A DNA stretch of 64,000 nucleotides from Chitinophaga sp. GTDB lineage: Bacteria > Bacteroidota > Bacteroidia > Chitinophagales > Chitinophagaceae. The notes under the pieces were generated by a model. That model searched no databases. It saw only the letters and a list, made by a program, of their open reading frames with translations, and was not told the DNA's origin. The stretch covers positions 62,001 through 126,000 of the forward strand of contig NZ_JAGHZS010000011.1 in NCBI RefSeq assembly GCF_017745275.1. The letters are read 5' to 3'. Position 1 is the stretch's first letter; each line of letters begins with the position of its first letter. Shown one piece after another: positions 23,442 through 31,004 of the stretch. The position numbers and the translations under genes were made by a program.

Positions 23442-24710
23442 ATGGATTCCACTATGATTGATGTAAAGACAGGGGCCACTGCGGCTCCTTCGGGCAACCA
23501 TTCCCTGAAAGTTGCTTCTGTACTTATTATCAGCCTTTTCTTCCTGTGGGCACTTACCGGTAATCTCATTCCTGTGCTCATTCCTCACCTGAGAAAGGCC
23601 TGCCAGCTGAATGATTTTCAATCGGCCTTCATTGATGCTGCCTACTGGATCAGTTACTTTTTCTTTGCGCTACCTGCCGCGTGGCTCATGCGTAAGTGGA
23701 GTTACAAAACAGGCATCATCACCGGGCTGTTAATTGCCGCCACCGGCGCGGTATTATTTTTCCCGGCGGCAGAATGGCGCTCGTTTGGAATGTTCCTGTT
23801 TGCATTATTCCTGGTGGCTGCCGGCATGACGTTCCTCGAAACGGCTGCCAACCCGTATATCACGATAATGGGATCGCCGGAAACGGCAGTGCAGCGACTC
23901 AACTTCGCACAGGCTTTTAATGGGCTGGGGGCTTTTGTAGCAGCCTTTTTTCTCAGTAAAGTAATCCTCTCCGGTAAAGAGTTTACACATGAACAGTTGA
24001 ACAGTATGCAGCCGGAGGTGCTCAATGCCTACCTGTTGTCCGAAGCCCGTTCCGTGCAGGTGCCTTACCTGGTGATTGCGGGAGTGTTGGTGCTCACCGC
24101 CATCCTGTTTATGGTAGTACGTTTTCCGCCTATACAAGAAGAACATAGCGATGGCCTGCAAATCAACTTTCGTGTATTCAGGCACGCGCATTTTCGCTGG
24201 GGCGTGCTGGCACAATTTGCGTATGTAGGCGCACAGGTATGTATTTCCAGCTTCTTTATCCGTTATGCCGGTTATAGCGGGCATATGCCGGAAAAGGAAG
24301 CCACCACCCTCCTCGGTATCCTGCTGTTGTGTTTTATGTTGGGAAGATATGCGGGTACTTTCTTCATGCGGAAAATTGCGCCCCGTCGTTTATTGTTGTG
24401 GTATAGCATCGCTTGTGTATTACTACTGTGTTATAGTGTAGGCGTTGGCGGTAGAACAGGCGTATACCTGCTGCCGGCGGTTGAGTTTTTTATGTCGATC
24501 ATGTTCCCTACTATTTTTTCATTGGCGATTCATGATTTAGGCAATGAAACCAAATCGGCATCTGCCTTCCTCGTGATGTCTATTGTTGGCGGCGCCTTAA
24601 TACCGCTGGGTTTGGGAGCAGTGAGTTACTACAGCAATGTGCAGTTGGGATATATCGTGCCGCTGATTTGCTTTGTGGTAGTGGGATATTATGCGTGGCA
24701 GAAAGCATAA
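23442..24710 (+). CDS. FucP-family sugar:H+ symporter (MFS)
   Basis: A 422-residue inner-membrane transporter with twelve predicted helices. FFLWALTGNLIPVLIPHLRK, YFFFALPAAWLMRKWSYKTG and FLVAAGMTFLETAANPYI match the L-fucose permease group; the glutamate of LETAANP corresponds to the proton-relay Glu of E. coli FucP. The helix-1 aspartate of FucP is replaced by proline here (NLIPVL). E. coli FucP carries L-fucose, L-galactose and D-arabinose, which fits a D-arabinose locus. The last four residues (WQKA) and the TAA stop are encoded by units of a heptamer repeat that continues past the gene. Confidence 0.85.
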   Translation: MDSTMIDVKTGATAAPSGNHSLKVASVLIISLFFLWALTGNLIPVLIPHLRKACQLNDFQSAFIDAAYWISYFFFALPAAWLMRKWSYKTGIITGLLIAATGAVLFFPAAEWRSFGMFLFALFLVAAGMTFLETAANPYITIMGSPETAVQRLNFAQAFNGLGAFVAAFFLSKVILSGKEFTHEQLNSMQPEVLNAYLLSEARSVQVPYLVIAGVLVLTAILFMVVRFPPIQEEHSDGLQINFRVFRHAHFRWGVLAQFAYVGAQVCISSFFIRYAGYSGHMPEKEATTLLGILLLCFMLGRYAGTFFMRKIAPRRLLLWYSIACVLLLCYSVGVGGRTGVYLLPAVEFFMSIMFPTIFSLAIHDLGNETKSASAFLVMSIVGGALIPLGLGAVSYYSNVQLGYIVPLICFVVVGYYAWQKA

Positions 24711-24820
24711 AGCAGAAAGCAGAAAGCAGAAAGCTATTATAGCGAGTGATTAAAGCGGATTATTATTCGCAAACTTCACTCGCTATAATAGCTTTATGCT
24801 TTCTGCTTTTAGCTTTCTGC
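24698..24820. repeat. GCAGAAA-type palindromic repeat at a gene end
   Basis: Five 7-bp units (GCAGAAA with one GCATAAA) at 24698-24732 lead into the 16-bp core GCTATTATAGCGAGTG (24733-24748). The exact complement of the core is at 24777-24792, followed by four inverted heptamers to 24820. The left arm overlaps the last codons and stop of the transporter gene. It separates two convergent transcription units and is probably a bidirectional terminator. Confidence 0.9.
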
Positions 24821-24840
24821 TCCTTTGAACAATGCGACGG

Positions 24841-25983
24841 CTATTCCAATAACAACTGTGCAATCGTTTTACGTGTGAGGCCAAAATAAAATTGCTGGCC
24901 GCTGCGATATGGTTGTCTTAATTCAAAGTTTTCGAAAGAAGGGCCACCGGGAATATTGATATATGCGGATGGATCTCCATTGCCTCCGCCCCAGTATTTG
25001 GCCCGTCCGTTCACTCTTGCCTGCAACGAATGATCTACGTGTGTAGCTGCTACCCGCCAGTATTGTACCAGTTTATAGAAAGGGCGATAACGCCAGCCCC
25101 ACCTGGCTGTATAGGCCGGCGTTTCCGGCCAGGCAGATAATTCATTGAGTGTTTCATCCGGCGCCGCCATTACGATGACATCACCGCTGTGATTGTGTAA
25201 TAATTGTGGTAACGGGTAGGCAGCCTTCTCTATAAAATTAATATCCTGGTAACCTGCATATAATTTCCGTGCGTTCACAACGGTATCTTCCAGGTACAAA
25301 TTCCTTAAACGGGAATAGTTCCCCATGGTAGCAGAAACGCCGCAACGTTCCATGGTAGCGCTACCCGGCTGATGAAACACTTCTATACACAGCTCTTCCG
25401 GCCGGTTGCTATGGATGCTGAGTCGCAGATACGGATGCGCCCCGTTGATGAATTTCTCCATAAAAACATACAGGTACAAGATGGTATTTCCCGGATGTTG
25501 GGTATCGGTAATAACCTGGCTCAGTGTATCCGTAACAACAATGCCCCGCGTACCTGCGGCGGCTGAAAACTTTGCCGGATCGGCTGTTTCACCGGCCCAC
25601 ATCAGTTTGCCCCATTTGCCATCAACCTGCGAAGGTGATATTTCGCTGAACTCCATGTTGCCATTTACCACCGGCTCAATGGCGATGTAGTTGATATGGT
25701 AAACAATATTTTTCCATTCATAACCGATTCGCAGCAATCCCCGCGGACCGCCATCATTGCCGGGCCGGGGATTTTCTATAGCGGCAGGCCAGAGCGCTAC
25801 TACTATACCGTTGCGGATGCCCCATACCGGCGGACTTTCGGCATGGTCGGGTCGTATCCATTCGGTAGTGCCTTGTTGTGCAAAGAGCATTGCCGGTAGT
25901 AATAAAATACTAACGGCAATGCACCAACTGAAAACCCGTCTGTATAGCCCGCTGATACAGCGGGGGTAAATGGCGTTTATCAT
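24841..25983 (-). CDS. Secreted protein of unknown function linked to SusCD
   Basis: A protein of about 380 residues with an N-terminal signal segment (SWCIAVSILLLPAMLFAQQ). The frame extends back to 26088 inside the SusD gene; the ATG at 25983, 20 bp after the SusD stop, is chosen. The mature part is beta-rich and aromatic-rich: WGIRNGIVVALWPAAIENP, YLRLSIHSNRPEELCIEVFH, and near the end GRAKYWGGGNGDPSAYINIP. I recognise no catalytic motif or family. As the last gene of the SusC-SusD unit under the LacI-type operator, it is likely a surface or periplasmic glycan-binding or glycan-cleaving protein. Confidence 0.6.
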   Translation of the reverse strand: MINAIYPRCISGLYRRVFSWCIAVSILLLPAMLFAQQGTTEWIRPDHAESPPVWGIRNGIVVALWPAAIENPRPGNDGGPRGLLRIGYEWKNIVYHINYIAIEPVVNGNMEFSEISPSQVDGKWGKLMWAGETADPAKFSAAAGTRGIVVTDTLSQVITDTQHPGNTILYLYVFMEKFINGAHPYLRLSIHSNRPEELCIEVFHQPGSATMERCGVSATMGNYSRLRNLYLEDTVVNARKLYAGYQDINFIEKAAYPLPQLLHNHSGDVIVMAAPDETLNELSAWPETPAYTARWGWRYRPFYKLVQYWRVAATHVDHSLQARVNGRAKYWGGGNGDPSAYINIPGGPSFENFELRQPYRSGQQFYFGLTRKTIAQLLLE

Positions 25984-26002
25984 CTTACAAAAACTAAATA
26001 GT

Positions 26003-27805
26003 TTACCAGCCCGGGTTCTGCACCAGGTTGGGATTTTTATTGATCTCCGTTTGTTGTAACGGCCATAAATAATGCTTAGGCGATACAAACACCCGTTTTT
26101 CTATGACGGTTCTTTTATAAAAATTATCGTCGTTGAGTGCCGCGCCGGCGCCAATGTTCATGCCGTGAATGGCTTTATTGTCTATGTCACCGGCGGTTTT
26201 CCAGCGATGGGTATCAAAGTAGCGGTGCGTTTCAAAAGCCAGTTCAATGCGACGCTCATGATGAATACGTTCCCGCATTTCATGCTGCGATAAGCCGGCA
26301 GGCAGTGCAGGCAAACCGGACCGGTCACGGATCGCGTTTACATATTGGTACACATCTGCTACCGGGCCATCTGCTTCATTGAGCGCTTCTGCATAGTTTA
26401 AATATACTTCGCCCAAACGATAATAAATCCAGGTATTTAATGAAAACCTGTTTTGAAAAATATCGGAGGTAGGGTTCACCATTTTCTTCATCAGGTAGCC
26501 GGAGATGCAGTAATCGGAACCGGCTCTCCTTCTGCCGTCCAGCCCTTCGTTCCAAAATTGTATGCCACGCCCCTTCCAGGTGGCGCCGTTAAAATTAATA
26601 CTGGCATAAAAGCGTGGTTCCCGTTTCACGTACATGTTCCGTACTCCCGCGGGGTAATAATCTTTTGGATGCTTATCAGCTACATAGCCCGTTTCCACGT
26701 ATCCTGACGCCGCATTGATAACCGGTGAACCATCCGGCTGGTAACCGGTAATAGGGCGCAGGCCGTTCTCCATTTCATAGTCATCTACCAGTTCCTGGGT
26801 AGGGCAAAAAATGGAGTAACCACCGTAGCTGATAGGGTTGCTGCAACGTTCAAAATGTGAGTGTTCGCCGGCGTTGCGGGCAAACAATACTTCTGCATTA
26901 TTCCGTTCAATAAATATTTCCTGGTAATTGCGCACCGGGTCGTTGGAAGCGGAGCGATACAATTTATAGCCATTGGCTTCTGTTCCGTCTATACAAGCTT
27001 TGGCGGCTACTGCGGCGGCTCTCCATCTTTCTTTATCAAAAGATGGAAAAAGCGAAGTACCGTCTTTGTCTTTGATCCCCATGTAATCAGGGTTGCCATT
27101 CCATAAAGGACTGGCCATGTACAGTAACGCCTGTGCCTTTAACGCCATAGCGGCGGCTTTGGTAACGCGGCCATATTTATCAGGCGTCACGGTCCAGTCG
27201 AGCAGCCCGGCAGATTTATCGCATTCTGATGTGATAAATCCTATCACTTTATCGATTGGTGCACGACGGATTTTCGTATAGTCTTCATTGAGCGTATAGG
27301 CATGATCCGCGATGGGTATAGGTCCATACACACGGGCCAGCATAAAATGAAAGAAGGCTCTTAAAAAGGTAGCTTCCCCGATCCATTTTTTGCGGTCTTC
27401 TTCCGGCATAGGCACCTGTGCTACATTTTCCAAAAAGATATTGGTTTTGCGAATGCCTTCGTACATATATCCCCAGATATCGGGGAAGTAGTCGTTGGAA
27501 CTCCAGGCGCCTGAATTCAGCATATGTGAATAGGCGCCGAGGAAAGTAATCTCCATTTCGTCGCAGGCGCCGGTAAAGGGATTGCGCTGGTCCCAGTCGG
27601 CAGCACCCAACATTACCGGGATATTGCTGTAAGCGGAAGTGAGAAATGATTCGGCAAACTTCCTTTCTGAAAAAACCTTTTTAATATCCAGGTCTTCGTC
27701 CGGTGCTTTTTTCAGGTAAGTCTTTGTACAGGATGGCAACAGCAGCATGCCCAGTAAAAGCACACAAAGCTGTTTTGATAAGCGGGCAAATATATTTTTC
27801 ATCAT
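26003..27805 (-). CDS. SusD/RagB-family surface glycan-binding lipoprotein
   Basis: A 600-residue SusD-like protein. The lipoprotein signal ends in LLPSCTK with the acylated cysteine near residue 27. YLKKAPDEDLDIKKVFSERKFAESFL is the usual N-terminal helix pair, IGEATFLRAFFHFMLARVYG is a TPR-type helix, and the C-terminus has RLGEVYLNYAEALNEADG and HYLWPLQQTEINKNPNLVQNPGW, the normal SusD ending. It captures oligosaccharides at the cell surface and closes over the SusC barrel. It starts 7 bp after the SusC stop. Two start ATGs are adjacent (27805 and 27802). Confidence 0.95.
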   Translation of the reverse strand: MMKNIFARLSKQLCVLLLGMLLLPSCTKTYLKKAPDEDLDIKKVFSERKFAESFLTSAYSNIPVMLGAADWDQRNPFTGACDEMEITFLGAYSHMLNSGAWSSNDYFPDIWGYMYEGIRKTNIFLENVAQVPMPEEDRKKWIGEATFLRAFFHFMLARVYGPIPIADHAYTLNEDYTKIRRAPIDKVIGFITSECDKSAGLLDWTVTPDKYGRVTKAAAMALKAQALLYMASPLWNGNPDYMGIKDKDGTSLFPSFDKERWRAAAVAAKACIDGTEANGYKLYRSASNDPVRNYQEIFIERNNAEVLFARNAGEHSHFERCSNPISYGGYSIFCPTQELVDDYEMENGLRPITGYQPDGSPVINAASGYVETGYVADKHPKDYYPAGVRNMYVKREPRFYASINFNGATWKGRGIQFWNEGLDGRRRAGSDYCISGYLMKKMVNPTSDIFQNRFSLNTWIYYRLGEVYLNYAEALNEADGPVADVYQYVNAIRDRSGLPALPAGLSQHEMRERIHHERRIELAFETHRYFDTHRWKTAGDIDNKAIHGMNIGAGAALNDDNFYKRTVIEKRVFVSPKHYLWPLQQTEINKNPNLVQNPGW

Positions 27806-27812
27806 GAATGAA

Positions 27813-30800
27813 TTAAAAGGTGAGCTGAGTACCGAAATTCACACTGCGCTGCAACGGATATCCACCGGTACCATATTCTGATTCCGGATCTATGGCTTTT
27901 ATTTTATCCCAGGTCATGAGATTAAACCCGTTGACGAATATTCGTATTCCTTCCGGACCCGCCCTGCGTCCTTGTTTCAGGTGAATGTTGTAAGCCACTT
28001 CGGCACTTTTCAGGCGCAGGTAAGCTGCATTTTGCAGGAACATGGTGGAGGTACGGTTGTTGTTCGGATTTTGCAACGGGGATACCCGTGGATATTTAGC
28101 GTTCGGATTGCCTGGTGTCCAGCGGTTATCGTAGTATTCATGCAGGATATTAAATGTGCCGAGTCCCATGGCGAAAGCGTACATAGAGGGGCCGTCCACA
28201 AAGAGACTGGCCTGCGCAGCGCCTGTGAAAAAGAAGCTGAGTTCAAATCCTTTGTAGCCAAAGCTGGCGCCGGCCCCGTATACTATTTGCGGCGTGCGTG
28301 GATAGCCAATAGGTACGCGGTCATAATCATCAATGATGTTATCACCGTTCTTATCTTCATATTTAATATCACCCGGGCGTACCTGCTCCATGAAAGTTTG
28401 TTTAGGGCTTTTGTCGATGTCCGCCTGATCTTTGAAAAAGCCCAGCGCCACCAGCCCCATTGGCTGATCGATGGGTTGTCCTACAAACGACTGGTAAGCA
28501 TATTTTGGGATGGGATCGTCGTTCTGCGTACAGATACTACGGGCATAGGTAAACGTTCCGCGGATGTTGTAGAAGAAGCCGCTGCGGGTAGTCCGTTTTA
28601 CTTCCAGTAACGCATCTACCCCGCTGTTTCTTGCTTTACCGAGATTGGCATAAGGAAGAATACCGGGGAAGTAACCGGTTACCCGTGGAATGACCCCTCG
28701 TTGAATTAAAATGCCGGTCCTGTTTTCTTTGAAGCCATCTACCTGCAGTGTGATGGCGCCGTTGAATAATTCAAGATCGAGCCCGAGGTTCGCTTTGTTG
28801 GCTACTTCCCAGGTGACGTCATTATTGCCCAGTTGCGCTTCATCAAATCCATCGTACACCCGTTGGTTATCGCCAAATAGATAGTCCTGCCCGTTGCGGT
28901 TAATAGTGGTGAGGAACAGGAAGCGCCGGGTGTCTGTACCGATGCTGATTTGATCGTTACCCACCTGGCCATACGAACCCCTGATTTTGAGGTTGGAGAT
29001 GGCTTTGATGGACCAGAAATTTTCATTGCTGATCACCCAACCAGCGGATACTGACGGGAAGAAACCATATTGTTTTCCTTCGGGGAAATTTTCAGAGCCG
29101 TTGTAGCCCGCATTCACTTCCGCGAGGTAACGGTTTTTAAAATTATAGGTCAGCCGGCCGGCGAGGCCCTGGCGGCGGTAAGGCAGGTTATTGATGGTAC
29201 TGTTGGCGGTCAGGTCAATATATTCCCGGCGGTTGCCGAGGAGCATACCTGTTACGTTGTGGGCGCCAAAGCTGCGGTTATAGTTAACGGCTAACTCCGT
29301 ATATACGGCACGGTTAGCCCGGTTGATGACCCGGTATCCCATGGGTTGTTCCTCCCGGATAATGGCGTATTGGTCGTTGCCGTTATTGTCTTTGCCGCGG
29401 TATTGCTGAATGGCGTACTGCTTATTTCTTTCTGTGGAAGCGAAGTAAGTATGATCATAGGAGAACATGCCCCGCACGGATAGTCCTTCTGTCACAAGCG
29501 ACGACAAATCCCATTTACCACTGAAAGTACCTTGCAGCGTATTCATATCCTGCCGGGTGTAGCCGGCGCGGGTAACGAGTCCCCAGGGATTATTCTGCAG
29601 GTAGGAAGTAGAGGCGCCGGCAATGGAGTTATCCGGGTTTACTTTTGGATAGTTAATGGGAGATGTGATTTTCAGTGCGTCAAAAATATCAGGGGCGCGG
29701 GTGCCCGGGTAGTTGCCTTGCTGGATAACCCCGCCAACGCCCAATTCCAGGCTAATGGTTTTGGATACGTTGATATCTACATTGGACCTGAAGTTATAGC
29801 GCTTCATCTGCGCATTGGTTTTATAGGCATTGGCCGGGTCCTGTTTATAAATGCCATTTAAAATCGTATAGCCGACATTGGTATAGTATTTTATGATTTC
29901 GTTACCGCCGGTTACACTGAGGTTGTTGATACTTTGAAAAGTATTTTTTTTCAGCACGGCGTCCGTCCAGTTCACATCCGGGTAGAGATAGGGATCGGAA
30001 TGATCTTTAAATTTCTGTAGTTCTTCCGATGTGTATTTTAAGGGAAGATTATCATTACTCAGCGCTTCATTCACTAAGCCTGCATATTCAGCGCCGTTGA
30101 TATAATTGGGCAGGCGTAGTGCCGTGAGCGTAGCATTTTCCGTACGAAATACCACTGCCGGCTTTCCGACCTTTCCTCTTTTGGTGGTGATGAGGATAAC
30201 GCCGTTGGCGCCTCTTACGCCGTAGACCGCGGTAGCAGAAGCATCTTTGAGGATAGAGAAGCTTTCGATTTCCTGGGTGTTGAGGTTATTGATATCCCGC
30301 TCTACGCCATCAACGAGGATCAGCGGGCTTCTGTTGGCCCAGGTGCCGAAGCCCCGGATAAATACGGCGGCGCCGTCGTAGCCGGGTTCACCAGAACTCT
30401 GGCGGGTGATGATGCCAGGCATGCTGCCGGCTAAGGCATTCGACAAGGAAGGTGTGGCAATGCGTTGCAGGTTATTCACCGGCACGCTGGAGATGGCGCC
30501 GGTAACGGAAATTTTCTTTTGTTTACCAAATCCCACCACTACTACATCTCCTAAAGTGCTGGACTGTTGCTTCAGGGCAACGTTGATTTCTGTTTGATTG
30601 CCGACGGGTATCAACTGTGTTTCATAGCCTACATAGGTAAATACCAGTGTTACATTTTGTTCTACTTTAATGGCATAGGTACCATCGGGATAGGTAGTAG
30701 TGCCTACAGGTGTACCTTTCACCACTACATTCACTTCTGCCAGGGGCTTGCCAGTGGCAAATGCGGTGACTTTTCCCGTGATCACTTTTTGTGCAGATAA

Positions 30801-30896
30801 GGTGTAAATGCTGCTGAAAAAAAAGAACAGGAAGCTCCACCCTGATTTTGTGACAGATCGTGGCATGGGTGGTCTTCCTTGCAGGGAAGCTTTCAT
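27813..30896 (-). CDS. SusC/RagA-family TonB-dependent transporter
   Basis: A 1027-residue outer-membrane importer. After the signal peptide (ending near LSAQ) comes a carboxypeptidase-D regulatory-like domain (VITGKVTAFATGKPLAEVNVV), then the plug with ADDED SusC features LGDVVVVGFGKQKK and ILKDASATAVYGVRGANGVI, and a 22-strand barrel. There is no N-terminal STN signalling domain, so it is not wired to a FecR/ECF sigma system. This fits the LacI-type operator 28 bp upstream of the ATG. It pairs with the SusD gene 7 bp downstream. A second ATG at 30866 is an alternative start. Confidence 0.95.
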   Translation of the reverse strand: MKASLQGRPPMPRSVTKSGWSFLFFFFSSIYTLSAQKVITGKVTAFATGKPLAEVNVVVKGTPVGTTTYPDGTYAIKVEQNVTLVFTYVGYETQLIPVGNQTEINVALKQQSSTLGDVVVVGFGKQKKISVTGAISSVPVNNLQRIATPSLSNALAGSMPGIITRQSSGEPGYDGAAVFIRGFGTWANRSPLILVDGVERDINNLNTQEIESFSILKDASATAVYGVRGANGVILITTKRGKVGKPAVVFRTENATLTALRLPNYINGAEYAGLVNEALSNDNLPLKYTSEELQKFKDHSDPYLYPDVNWTDAVLKKNTFQSINNLSVTGGNEIIKYYTNVGYTILNGIYKQDPANAYKTNAQMKRYNFRSNVDINVSKTISLELGVGGVIQQGNYPGTRAPDIFDALKITSPINYPKVNPDNSIAGASTSYLQNNPWGLVTRAGYTRQDMNTLQGTFSGKWDLSSLVTEGLSVRGMFSYDHTYFASTERNKQYAIQQYRGKDNNGNDQYAIIREEQPMGYRVINRANRAVYTELAVNYNRSFGAHNVTGMLLGNRREYIDLTANSTINNLPYRRQGLAGRLTYNFKNRYLAEVNAGYNGSENFPEGKQYGFFPSVSAGWVISNENFWSIKAISNLKIRGSYGQVGNDQISIGTDTRRFLFLTTINRNGQDYLFGDNQRVYDGFDEAQLGNNDVTWEVANKANLGLDLELFNGAITLQVDGFKENRTGILIQRGVIPRVTGYFPGILPYANLGKARNSGVDALLEVKRTTRSGFFYNIRGTFTYARSICTQNDDPIPKYAYQSFVGQPIDQPMGLVALGFFKDQADIDKSPKQTFMEQVRPGDIKYEDKNGDNIIDDYDRVPIGYPRTPQIVYGAGASFGYKGFELSFFFTGAAQASLFVDGPSMYAFAMGLGTFNILHEYYDNRWTPGNPNAKYPRVSPLQNPNNNRTSTMFLQNAAYLRLKSAEVAYNIHLKQGRRAGPEGIRIFVNGFNLMTWDKIKAIDPESEYGTGGYPLQRSVNFGTQLTF

Positions 30897-30923
30897 AAAC
30901 GTGTGGATTTTGGTGATTTCGTT

Positions 30924-30941
30924 TACTTAATCGTTTAAGCA
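30924..30941 (-). promoter_or_regulatory. LacI-type operator upstream of SusC
   Basis: Read on the minus strand, TGCTTAAACGATTAAGTA matches the operator palindrome with one asymmetric central pair and a weaker right flank. It lies 28 bp before the SusC ATG, tying the SusCD unit to the LacI-type regulator at 14722. Confidence 0.7.
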
Positions 30942-31004
30942 ACCATTGATTAAAGCCTGTTTAACATAAAAGCCTGCCTGATGAACCGGTGAAAAGGGTG
31001 TGTA

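Noticed and set aside
18730..24710. Reading the sugar pathway as L-fucose catabolism to pyruvate and lactate
   Set aside because: The dehydrogenase and permease fit L-fucose too, but the FAH enzyme resembles the pentonate dehydratase branch and alpha-ketoglutaric semialdehyde dehydrogenase is only needed for a C5 substrate. It remains the main alternative.
27972..28610. 212-codon open frame on the plus strand
   Set aside because: It is antisense to the SusC gene and shows no protein features; a shadow frame.
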